Under the pieces are notes generated by a model. That model did no database searches and was not told the origin of the DNA. It saw nothing but the letters and a program-made list of their open reading frames with translations. The translations under genes were made by a program, and so were the position numbers. Below, in pieces: positions 37,601 to 50,500 of a stretch of 64,000 nucleotides of DNA. Position 1 is the stretch's first letter. The number at the start of each line of letters is the position of its first letter. Source of the stretch: Eutrigla gurnardus (Eukaryota > Chordata > Actinopteri > Perciformes > Triglidae); contig OY741266.1 of the NCBI GenBank assembly GCA_963514095.1, forward strand, positions 4,523,995-4,587,994. The letters are read 5' to 3'.

Positions 37601-40600
37601 TACATTTATATACAAACTGTTAAACTTGAATTTACAAGACGCTTTTCATTTGTGAACTGGTCTGTATTTGTATGTGTGAGCTTTTGAGACTCTCCTGATT
37701 GGCTGGATTCACGATTGCATTTTTTTTCAACAAGGAACTCTCTGTAGCCAATCAGACGCCTCCCTCGTTTTCAGCAAATCACATGACTGCATTCCCATGA
37801 GGGGTACCTCACCATGACCAGAGCACAGCTTTTCCTCTTTTACGCTTCACTGAGGGAAGACTTTCAAAATAAAAGCTAAGGGCTGTTACCTCCGTCCTCC
37901 TCCGTGTCATCGTCTGACTCTTCGCTGTCCACAGCTTTGCTCTCTTTGTGACCCGCCGGCTCTCTGGTCCAGATCATCAGTGCTGTGTCGGCCCCACCCA
38001 CTGACAGCAGCATGAGGTCATCATTGGACCAGCGGACGTTTGTCACGTTGGTGCTGTGCCCCACATACTTCTTAAACTTGGCAAATTGGCCCTGAAAAAG
38101 TCAGAATGAGAAGAAATCATGAGTCAATGTGGACACCGTAGGTTAAATGTGACAGCGGTACAGGACCATCAGAGAGCGTCTCACCCTCGATGGGAAGTTG
38201 AACAGTTTCAAGAAGCCAAAGTCATCTCCAGTGGCGAGCAGTTTACAATCTTTTGTGAGCGAAGCAGCGTTAACGAAGCTGAGCGGCGGCCATATTCCCT
38301 CGCAGGTCGGACCCAGAACAGAAGTCCAGCTGGCCCAATCTAGCTTCTCAAACTGCAAACATAAACACGTGTAAACTTGCAGAAATGGAAACACCCTGAC
38401 GATAATAATTAATAACACAGACTGACCTCGGCCACACTGATGTTCTGTTTGCGTCCCCGCGGAGCCTCAAAGAACAGCTGCTCTTTAGCTCCAGTGTTCA
38501 CCTGCAGAAGTTTACCTGCAAAAAGACACACTCCATACAGTTTGAGGATTATAACATTAATGTACAACAGCCACTGTAGATCAAAAAGAACATTTAATTG
38601 TGAGGGAGTAATATTTCAAGTGGTACAATTAGGGAGAAAACTTTTGCTTCTCTATTCAAAGTTGAATCAGCCACAGACGCAGCAGTGTGTAGCCATGTAT
38701 TATTATTATTTGATTGTATATATTGTATAATCACATCTGGTCACGAGCATTCAGACTTAGATGTATGAAGGATGTAGCCAGTTCCCAGACTGATGAAGTA
38801 CTACACTGTACATGTGGTATTTCCTGTTTCATGGCGCCATCTGGTGTCATGACGTTGATCCGACCAAAGTGAAGCAATGAAGAGCCACGATAATAACAAA
38901 AAGTTTTCTTTGTGTAAACTTACCACTTTCATTTTTCAGAGTTTTTTCTGCAAATTTGACCGTCCTCCCAAGGCGCTTTAATGAATTGTTTTACTTGGCC
39001 CTTATAAGCCATTGTATGTTTCTATTTGTATACATGTGGTTTTAGATATATATTTCTAATAAGTCATAGTGTCTCTTTTACTTGGTGAAACAGCCTTGAA
39101 CTAGCAGCCCTATACTACTACTACTGTCTAGAACATCAAGCCCATCAAACAGTTAGCCTCTACGGCTAACAGTTAGCGAAGAAGCAGTTCACCTCGAGAG
39201 TCCCAGTCGATGTGTGTGATGTAGCTGCCGGCTCCTTTACAGATGCCGACTCTCTTACTGGTCAGGACGTTGTAGATGTCCACAAAGGAATCATGGGATG
39301 CCACAGCGAGGTACTTCCCCGCGTCTGAAACACACAGAGCTGTGACTCATCACAGACCAATCACCTTCGTCCTGTGTCACACCCGTGTTGTTTGTTCAGG
39401 TACCTTGAGAGAAACGGATATCTGAGATGAGCTCCCTTCGGTGGTGGAAGGTCACCATGTCCTCCAGCGTGTCGGCGTTCACCACCAGGAAGCTGCCGTC
39501 GTTCAGACCGACCGCCAGAGCTTTACCGTCAGGTGAGAAGGCGCAGCACCGCCCACCTGATATACAGGTAACACACAGGTTATATACAGGTAAAACAGAG
39601 GTGATATACACATATCACACACAGGTTATATACAGGTAACACACACAGGTTATATACAGGTAAAACAGAGGTGATATACAGGTAACACACACAGGTTATA
39701 TACAGGTAACACACACAGGTTATATACAGGTAAAACAGAGGTGATATACACATATCACACACAGGTTATATACAGGTAACACACACAGGTTATATACAGG
39801 TAACACACAGGTTATATACAGGTGACACACAGGTTATATACAGGTAAAACAGAGGTGATATACACATATCACACACAGGTTATATACAGGTAACACACAG
39901 GTTATATACAGGTGACACACAGGTTATATACAGGTAAAACAGAGGTGATATACACATATCACACACAGGTTATATACAGGTAACACACACAGGTTATATA
40001 CAGGTAACACACACAGGTTATATACAGGTAACACACACAGGTTATATACAAGTAAAACAGAGGTGATATACACATATCACACACAGGTTATATACAGGTA
40101 ACACACAGGTTATATACAGGTAACACACAGGTTATATGCAGGTAAAACCGAGGTGATATACACATATCACACACAGGTTATATACAGGTAACACACAGGT
40201 TATATACAGGTAACACACAGGTTATATACAGGTAACACACAGGTTATATACATGTGACACACAGGTTATATACATGTAACACACAGGTTATATACAGGTA
40301 ACACACAGGTTATATACAGGTAACACACAGGTTATATACATGTGACACACAGGTTATATACATGTAACACACAGGTTATATACAGGTAACACACAGGTTA
40401 TATACAGGTAACACACAGGTTATATACATGTGACACACAGGTTATATACATGTAACACACAGGTTATATACATGTAACACACAGGTTATATACAGGTAAC
40501 TGACAGATGGAACACAAGCAGGTTTTGTACAGTGTTGGAACCTCAAGGTTTGTGTTTATGAAACAGTTCAGGGATGCAGATTGCAGATTGTTTTGGAATA

Positions 40601-41402
40601 TTGAGATGGGAGAGTCTTCTGTGTGAAAACACAGTCACACTCCTGTACAGGGGGTGTGGGGCTCCCCCTCCCCATCTGCCTGTTGGCCTGATCTCTGCCC
40701 CACTATCTCCGACATCCACCTGTGGATCCAGATTCCACTGTGATTGGTCAACTGCAGTAGAACTCAGAAGTTGCACCTGGCTGAGCTGATTTCTGCTTCT
40801 TTAACTGAGTAGACCAACAGTGACTCTTTGTCATCTCCCTCTCTTTCTCCTGGGATTCAGACCTCGACAGAGGTCTCATGTCCCTCTTTTTCTCTCCTGC
40901 ACTTCGCCTGAGCCACAAGTCCCTCAAGCTGCCTCCTTCAAACAGCCAAACAAGCTAGCTGTTCAGCCTACAAGCGACTGCTACAGAGAGACCCAGTTCA
41001 TCTGGTCTCCTCATTGAAACCTCCCAAGAAACCAAGGATTCCTGGCCAAGACACAACTCACTAGAAATTCCATCATCCCCAAGAACTTGAAGGACAGCAA
41101 GTTTCCTTCACAGGAACCCGAAGACTGCAAACTCTCTCAGAAAGAACAACCAAGAACCAACCCTTCCTCAAGGACTGGTAACAATCTGGTCAACGTGATG
41201 ACATTAATGTTTCAAGGTAATTTTATATTTGATGTGTTGTTTAGTAAAGTTTGTACCCTTGGTTCAGTTGTTAGTGGTTTAGAACATGCAGTTTAGCTTG
41301 CTCACTAATCCAACTTTGCTTCTTCACCCTGCTCTCTTTAACTAGACTACATGGCTAACAGTCAACACCCACAGCCACCATTTATAACACACACAGACAC
41401 AA

Positions 41403-41501
<99 letters not shown>

Positions 41502-44500
41502 GTAGTTAGTTAGATAGGCCACCTCGTCTTAGTGCTCATGTGTTTATTGTTAATAAACCCTTTTGAACATACTGCTGTGTATTAATGTATGTAAGAATGA
41601 ATGCTTTTAACCTAGATAATTCCAAATTCCTTCAACTGTTTGCCCTTATATGCTAACAGTTATTAATTATTGGCATTTGAGTATACTATAAACCCTTTAA
41701 TAATGAGACTGAGTCAGGGTTTGGTTATCTTTTCTGGTGTTGAATATGCTCCTGCTAGTTCCCACAACAACTGACAGACGTAACTCAAACAGTTTAGGCA
41801 CCAGTTCTGATGGAGGTCCGTCCGACGCCTGCTCCACACAGCTTACGGGGGTCCACTCCTTGCCAGGTTCTGTTCCAACAGGGGACCGCCCGACGCCCAC
41901 TCCACACATACTGTCCGGGGTCCGTCCTTCACCAGTCCCAACAGAGGTCCGTCGGTCACCAGTTCTGACGGTGGTCCGTCGGTCACTTGTTCTGACAGTG
42001 GTCCGTCAGACGCAGGCTACTCCACGCAGCTTGCCAGAGGTCCACTCGTCGCCCGTTCCTGTTCTGACGGGGGACCGTCCGTCACCAGTCCCGACGGGGG
42101 TCGGTCCTCCAACAGTCCTGACGGAGGTCCGTCCGCCATCGGTCCCGACGGAGGTCCATCTGTCACCACTCCCGACAGGGGTCCGTCCAACACCAGTCCC
42201 GGTGGAGGTCGCCCGGCCTCCCGAGCAGCCCCGTCCGCCTGGTTGCCCTCCTGCCGGGCCTCCCGAGCCCCTCCTCCAGGCCCCCTCTGCCCGCCCTCCT
42301 GGACTATTTAATTGTGGACTATTGGGACATCTGGGATCCATCCCTTAAGGGGTACTGTCACGACTGTGGGTATTGTAGTGTTGGTTTCCTGTTTTATTTT
42401 GTAGTCCTTCTGTCTTGTGTTGTCACGTGCTTTGCTTCCTGTCTGGTTTCCCTCTTTTTTTCTGTCTCCAAGCTGGGTCTCATTGTCTCATCCGTGGGGG
42501 GGTTTAGCTCAGGAGGTAGAGCGGGTCGGCTGGCAACCGCAAGATTGCCGGTTCGATCCCCGGTTCGATCCCCGGCTCCTCCTAGCTGAGTGCCTGGTGT
42601 CCCTGAGCAAGACACCTCACCCTAAGTGTGTGAATGTGTGTGTGAATGGGTGAATGTCAATCATTACTGTAAAGCGCTTTGGAGAAAAGCGCTATATAAA
42701 TGACGCCATTTACCATTTTGATTCTCGTTCTCCCCAATCACCTTAGCCTGCCCTTGTGTTTCCACACCTGTCTGTCGTCAACCTAATCAGCCCTGGTGTA
42801 TTTAGTCTGTGTGTTTCCTTTCTGTCTTTGGTAACCAGGTAACACATTTACGTTGCACACCCAGGTAACACACTTATGTTACACACCCAGGTCACACACT
42901 TGTGTTACACACCCAGGTTTCACACTTAGGTAACACATTCAGGTTACACACTCAGGTAACACTCTCAGGTTACACAGCCAGGTTATACACGCAGGTCACA
43001 CACTCAGGTAACACACTTATGTTACACACCCAGGTCACACACTTGTGTTACACACCCAGGTAACACACTTATGTTACACACCCAGGTCACACACTTGTGT
43101 TACACACCCAGGTTTCACACTTAGGTAACACATTCAGGTTACACACTCAGGTAACACTCTCAGGTTACACAGCCAGGTTATACACGCAGGTAACACACTC
43201 AGGTAACACACTTATGTTACACACCCAGGTCACACACTTATGTTACACACCCAGGTTTCACACTTAGGTAACACACTCAGGTAATACACCCAGGTAACAC
43301 ACTTATGTTACACACCTGGGTAACACACTTATGTAACACTGGTTTACGTGCTCACCCTTCTTGAGTTTACGGACAGCAACCATGCGGTGATTTGCCGACA
43401 GCTCCCAGATCCTCAGAGTTTTGTCATCGCTGACAGTGGCACCAACAGGAAGTAGAGGGTGAGCCGCCAAACCCCACACCTCTCCCTCCATGTGACCCTG
43501 AACACAACACGAACAGTAAATACATCACAGACAACTTTAGTCAACTGTTGTATTTATTCTTTTTGTCAAAGTTGATTTCCATCATGTGATTATACAACTG
43601 AAACTGTTATGTTCAAAGAAACTCAGACATCAGAGTTTTAAAGGGTCGTCTGCTTAACAGGAACCTGTTCACTTCAAGAAAGCACATTCATATTCAGAAT
43701 AAACAGATGTAGTTAATGTGTTGAACAGTGTGACCCACATGATGGCGATTTAAAACTTTAAAAACATATTATTTCACATTGTTTACTTCAACATTATATA
43801 TCTCCAGTGAGTTGTGTTTCTGGTGTTGAGGTACAGTAGAAAACAATGTTTTTTTTTAATACATTTTTTTTACATTTTTAATATACAAGAGAAAAAGATA
43901 TTTATTTTATGAGATTATGTAAAAAAAACCTAAGTGTACCTCCCATCATCCTCCTCTGATGTGTTGTTTGATTACCATTTGTTTTTTATTGAGTCAGAAG
44001 ACAAAATAAAAACAATATATAAACAATGAAGGCTACCAAGAACGTGCACAAAAAAAAGAAAGTAATGTAAAAAGCTTTTTTTCCCCCAGAATTTCTCTGT
44101 ATTAATGTGACGACTAATAAAGAAGCTTCCTGTTTCTGATCTGCCAGAGTCATGTGATGGTCTGACCTCGATGTCAATGTGTCTACATGTCTGACCTGAA
44201 CCAGCAGCATCATCGGTCCACTCTTGTCGATCTCCAGGATTTCTCCGTTCTTTGTCCCCAGCAGGATGTGACCGTGACCCAGAGTGATGGCCCTGATAGA
44301 CGGGTTGTCCTCCAGCAGAAGACCTGGTCCACAAACACCACAGAAACAAGTTGTCTTTTAACAAAAAATGTTTTTTCACACTCCCAGGTATCCATCCATC
44401 CATCGTCTACTGCTTATGCTGTATTCAGGGTCGTGGGGGGGCCTGGAGCTGATCCCAGCTGATATTGGGCAGAGTACACCCTGGACAGGACACCAGTCTA

Positions 44501-47500
44501 TCACAGGGCCGACATGTAGAGACAAACAACCATTCACGCTCACATTCACACCTACGGGCAATTTAGAGTCATCAATAAACTTATCTCCATCCTGCAGTCT
44601 TTGGACTGTGGGAGGAAGCCGGAGAACCCGGAAAGAACCCACGCTTACACGGGAAGAACATGCAAACTCCACACAAGGAAGCCGAACCCGACCAGCAAAC
44701 CAGGACCCTCTCGCTGTGAGGCAACAGTGCTACCCACTACACCCCATGCAGCGATTGGAGAGTGCGTGACGCTTTGTGTATGTGGATGAGCTCAGAGAGA
44801 TACACTGGTGCCAGGCTGGAGGATCTTGAAAGTGAGGAGTAGGATCTTAAAGTCAATGCATGATTTGATAGGGAGCCAATGGCGTTGCTGCAGGGCAGGA
44901 GTGATGTGTTCAGTATAAGGACTTCTTGAGATGATGCGAGTGGCTGCGTTCTGGACCAGCTGGAGTTTATGGAGGGATATCAGAGGAAGACCAAAGAGGA
45001 GAGAGTTACAGTAGTCCAGACAGGAAGTAATCAGGGTGTTAACAAGGATAGCAGTGCAGGTTGGTGTAAGAGAGGGACGGACACAGTTGATGTTGCATAT
45101 GTGGAAGTATGCAGTATGAGTAACATTATTGATGTGGGCCTTGAAGGATAAAGTGCTGTCCAAGATGATACCCAGGCTTTTTACCTGGGAGGAAGGTGTA
45201 ACAGTGGCATTGTTGATAAACATGGAGAAAGTGTTCAGTGTTGCTAGAGTGGATTTGGTTCCGATGAGGAGGACCGTGGTTTTGTCACTGTTTAGTTTAA
45301 GGAAGTTGAGTGAGAACCATGATTTGTTTTTCAGTAAGCAGTCGGTTAGGGCCTTGGGTGGTAGGGTGGCAGTGGGCTTTGTGGAAAGGTAGAGTTGGGT
45401 ATTGTTGGCGTAGCAGTGGAATTGAATATGGAATTTCCTAAGGATGTAACCAAGAGGCAGCAGATAGATAATGAACAGGAGGGGGCCGAGGACGGATCCC
45501 TGGGGAACACCACTGGAGACTGGAGAGGTGCTGGATCTCAGGTTCTTGAGTTGGACAAACTGTGTGCGGCCCAGAAGATTGGATTGGAACCAGGCCAGGG
45601 GGAGGAATGGCCTGTGATTCCAATGGAGGCTAGCCTGTTCAGAAGGATGTCATGAGAGACTGCGCAAATACTGCACTCAGGTCGAGGAGAACCTGAATGG
45701 AGAGTCAGTCCAGAGTCAGATGCCATCAGGAGGTCTTTGGTGATTTTTGTGAGGGTTAGTGCTGTGGAGGGGACAGATGGCAGACAGATGGGCGTTTTTC
45801 TGGGCTGCAACAGATCTTTCTAGTATTTTGGAGAGAAATGGCAGGTTTGAGATTGGACGAAAGTTGTTTAAGTAATTCGGGTCTGTGCCAGGTTTCTTGA
45901 GTGTTGGTGTTATTGCAGCAGTTTTGAGTGATGACGGAACAACACCAGAAGTCAGTGACGAATGGACAATGTTGGTGATTAAAGAGGACAGGGCAGGAAG
46001 GCAGACTTTTACCAGGTGCGTAGGTAGGGGGTCTAGCTGGCAGGTGGAAGGTTTGGATTTGGTGATAAAACCAGTTATTTCCAGGAGAGTTGGGAGTTTG
46101 AAGCTGGCGAGGGGAGAGCTGAACAGAAAATGTAGGCAGGGAGTGCAGAGAGGATGCAGGGTTATTTCTAGCAGTCAGGGTCTGGTGGATATTTTCAATG
46201 TTGGCGTTGAAGAAGGTCATGAAGGTATCACACTGTGTAGCGGTGAGTAGGTGAGGTGGTAGAGCATCAGGTGGTTTCAGAATATTGTTGATAGTGTGGT
46301 GGTGTTCCCATCAGCCATCCTGACTAAGGTTGAGTAGTATGTAGTTTTTGCTGACGAGAGAGCATCCTTGTATTGGAGTATGTGGTTATGGTACATTTTT
46401 TTTATGAACTGCAAGGCCGGTTTTTATATCGAGGCACCCCAGGCATTGGCCTTTGGTCTTGAGCTGGCATAGTGCTGGCGCAAACCAAGGAGCTGAGTGG
46501 GTTTACGAAACCAACCTAGTTTTCAGAGGCGCAAGAGAGCTAAACAGTGTATGAAGTAAATCATTGTAGTGAGATACCAGTTTGTCTGTGGTAGATAAAG
46601 TCACTCTGCTAGGGAAGTCAGCAATTCCATTAGAGAGGGCCGGCAAGTAGATATTCTTAATATTTCGGAATGTGATTGTACGAAACATATTAGTTTTGAT
46701 AATATGAGATTGACATGGAAGGAAATTAACTTGTGGCCTGAGATAGGCAGATCAAAGGTGTAACAGTTATGAGGGGTTACTCCAGAGTCTTAAGTAACTG
46801 ATAAACTTTAAAAAAAAATGTATTTCAGGTAACCCATACAGGTGAAAAGTCTCAGGACTGTGAAGGTGAAAACCTCAGTTGACACATCAGCTAAAAGTGT
46901 GCAATAAATGAAATCATAATTTATGTATCGTCGTCTTCATGAAGACAAATAAAAAAATATATATATAGACCAGCGAGACCTTTAGATGACGGAGACAGAG
47001 CGGCTCTCTTGATGGCATACGTCTTCAAACATCTTTCGAACATGTCGTCCCAGAGCTCCACGATGCCGTCCTTACCGCCGGTCACAAAACCCTGGACAGT
47101 GAACGCAACACGGAAAAAACATCCCTGATCAACTTCATGAGCTTTATCAGTTTTGTAACATCAACATCCTGGTGGCAAATCTGCTAATTCACCTGCTAGC
47201 TCACCTGGTAGCTCTCCTGCTAACTCACCTACTAGCTCACCTGTTAGCTCTCCTGCTAACTCACCTACTAGCTCACCTGGTAGTTCTCCAGCTAACTCAC
47301 CTTCTAGCTCACCTGGTAGCTCTCCTGCTAACTCACCTACTAGCTCACCTGTTAGCTCTCCTGCTAACTCACCTACTAGCTCACCTGGTAGTTCTCCAGC
47401 TAACTCACCTTCTAGCTCACCTGGTAGCTCTCCTGCTAGCGCACCTGGTAGCTCTCCTGCTACCTCACCTACTAGCTCACCTGGTAGCTCTCCTGCTAGC

Positions 47501-50500
47501 TCACCTGGTTGCTCACCTACTAGCTCACTTGGTAGCTCTCCTGCTAGCTCACCTAGTTGCTCACCTACTAGCTCACTTGGTAGCTCTCCTGCTAGCTCAC
47601 CTAGTTGTTCACCTACTAGCTCATCAGTAGAGCAGGCACGATGCACCTTATCCAGGTCTGAATCCCTCCTCCTCTCCCCTTTTCTGTTTATATTCAACTG
47701 TACTTTACTATAAAAGCAATATCAAAAAATATTAGTCTTTACTTTTTCTTGTTACATTTCTAAAATTAAAACTAAATCTTATGACAGGTGTATCTTGTTA
47801 GATTATGACTACATATTGTAGCCTACAATAATCAAAATTATTCTTGTAAAATAATGACATTACATTAAAATACAGTAATCTTTGCCTATTTTTTCTTTAA
47901 ATGAACGTATCTTTCAACAGCAGTGGTTCCTAATAATATGAGTAGCTCCTTCCACATCCTCATTTGAAAACTATGAATCATTATAAACAGATACATTATT
48001 TGTTTGACCCAGGTGCTACCTTGTCCAGGGAGCACATGGTAAAGACCGGCCCGTCATGGGCTTTGATAGTCTTGATGAGTGTCGTGTCTCTCCAGATGTA
48101 AACGTCTCCGTTGCTGGCTCCGGAGAAGACCAGGTCCTCAGATCTACCATAACACACCGACATCATCGTCTCCTGCTTCCCCAGATTCCCGAAAATCCCC
48201 CGTTTAAATGTCAGACCGCCACCTGTACGAGGAGACACAATCATTGATTCATCCCAAAAAGTATGTATGTATGTATGTATGTATTATTTTTATTATTATT
48301 ATTTATTTATTTTATCATTACTATTATTGATAAGAATGTACTGAATGAAAACTACAACTAAGTTTGTTGTCTACAACATTTTTGTACACAACTAAGTCAA
48401 ACATCAAACACACAATGTGACGATATCAACATGCAATATTGTTGGAAGAAAAAAGAGAAAGAAGAGACTAACTTTTAACTTTTTTGTTTTTTATTCATAT
48501 CAGCACTATAGAAAGCTGGATTAACTGGATCTAGCAGGACACACGCAGGCTGGTTTACCACAGTCAGATTAACCCCAAATAAACTACTTAGCTGTGATTT
48601 AATATCAATAACCAGATTCAAGTTCAAGCTTTATTTGTCATATGCACGTAGACACGCAGTCACAATGCAATGAAATGTTGTGGACAAGAAGAACCAGTCA
48701 ACTCACTAAACAAAAAAAGAACAGTAGTGTGCAATACAAGAATAAAAATGTAGAAAAAAAGTGTAAACATTTGAAGGAAGGAAGAAGATTACCTGAATGC
48801 TGCCAGAATTTGATGTGTTTCATGCCAACCGTCACCAGCTTGTCCATCCTGAACGGGTTACTCTTCACCACAAAGGTTTTGTCTTTATGTCCCCTGAAGA
48901 ACAGAAACAACGTCAAGGTCTGCTGTTGTTCTATATTTTATTATCAACATCAATAAATCTCATGTTCAGACTCAAACCAGTAACATGTCAGTCCATCTCA
49001 CAATGACTTGACTTCCTGTTTGTGGAGCACTGATTCCTACTCAGCTGGTCACTTGAGCTTTGATTGAACCCACAGGAGGAAATAGCAGATTTGTTGGGGA
49101 CTATTTTCAGTGGCAGATGGATACCATAAATATCTCCTGCTCGAGTGAGTATTTGTATGTGGGATTGATGTGTTTTAATCAGAGACACTTCACTGCTGGT
49201 TTGAGTCTCAACATAAAGAATATCAACTTACATTTTAAATATGACTAATTTGAAATATGATTTCAACTTATTTCAGAACTAAGTTTACTTTAAATTTAAT
49301 TTTACATTTATTAAATCAAGTTTTATTGAGGCCTCTCTCAACATGACATATCACTAAAGGCTTAAGGTGTGTAAAGCAGAAGGTAGATGCCCGGGGTTCA
49401 GATGTATAGGTGTACATGGAGTTTACGTGTAAAGGTGTTCAGGTTATTGGGTGTATAGGTGTTCAGGTGTACAGGTATTTATGTGTTTGGGTGTACAGGT
49501 GTTCATGTGTCCAGGTGTACAAGTGTGCAAATGTTCAGGTGTACAGGTGTTCAGGTGTGCAGGTGTACAAGTGTGCAGGTGTACGGGTATTTAGGTGTTT
49601 GGGTTTACAGGTGGTCATGTGTACAGGTGTGCAGGTGTGCAGGTGTGCAGGTGTGCAGGTGTACAGATTTGCAGGTGTGCAGGTGTTCATGTGTACAGGT
49701 GTTCAGGGGTACCTGGCCTTGGCTAGTCTCTCTCCTTTCTTCCAATCCCAAATTACAATGGAGTGAAATTCATCAATTCCCACCGAGACCAAACTCTTCC
49801 CGTCCGCTGAGACACAGAGACAGAGAGACAAGATGACAAGACAGACAAAATGCAAGAGACAAGATTCAATGGACGAACCAACAGAGACAGAAAGATAAGA
49901 TGCAAGAGACAGAGAAACAGTAGACAGAGCAGCAATTTGCAAGAGACAGGGAGACAGGAGGCAAGAGACAATAAACAGAGAGAGAAGGCACAGAGAGACA
50001 GACAGACAAGGTACAGAGAGACAATTTGCAAGACACAATGCAAGAGACAGAGAAAAAAGATCAAAGAGAAAAGAGACAATATCCAAGACACAGAGAGACA
50101 AAGAAGGCGAGGTGAGATACATGTGACACAAGGTGACAAGAGATAAGAGAGAAGATCAAAACAAAGACAGAGGAACAAGAGGCAAAGGACAGAGACATCA
50201 GAAGCCATATAACAAAACACACAGAAATTAACTTTACAATGACGTTGTTCTATTGAAACAGAATCTGTGAACACCTGAACCCTGATTTAGGGATTACAGA
50301 TGATAGAAAGCTTACGGTTAACAGGTGGAACCACCAGGGAAACTAATTGTAATTTAATGTTTGCAGGAAGTAGGGTATTAGGGTTTTTACAGGATGAGAC
50401 TTAGTTATAGCAAAAGATGATAGATTCATCCATCCATCCATTATCAACCGCTTAGCCTGTAAATTGTCATGGAGGGGCTGGAGCCAATCCCAGCTGTCAT

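Noticed and set aside
41737..42348. 203-residue Pro-rich host protein
   Set aside because: Tandem PTEVRPSPVP-type units ending just before an LTR-like TGTCACGAC indicate a decayed retroelement 3' region.
45885..46250. 121-residue plus-strand ORF
   Set aside because: Antisense shadow of the minus-strand LINE; the LINE motifs are only on the minus strand.
47161..47697. GEL-repeat protein on the minus strand and Leu-rich ORF on the plus strand
   Set aside because: Both are read-throughs of a 24-bp minisatellite. The flanks show no exon or gene structure.
49703..50274. Leu/Ser/Cys-rich minus-strand ORFs of 142 and 173 residues
   Set aside because: They translate the AGAGACA-rich array and overlap eml6 exon 16 only partly in frame; splice sites define the real exon.
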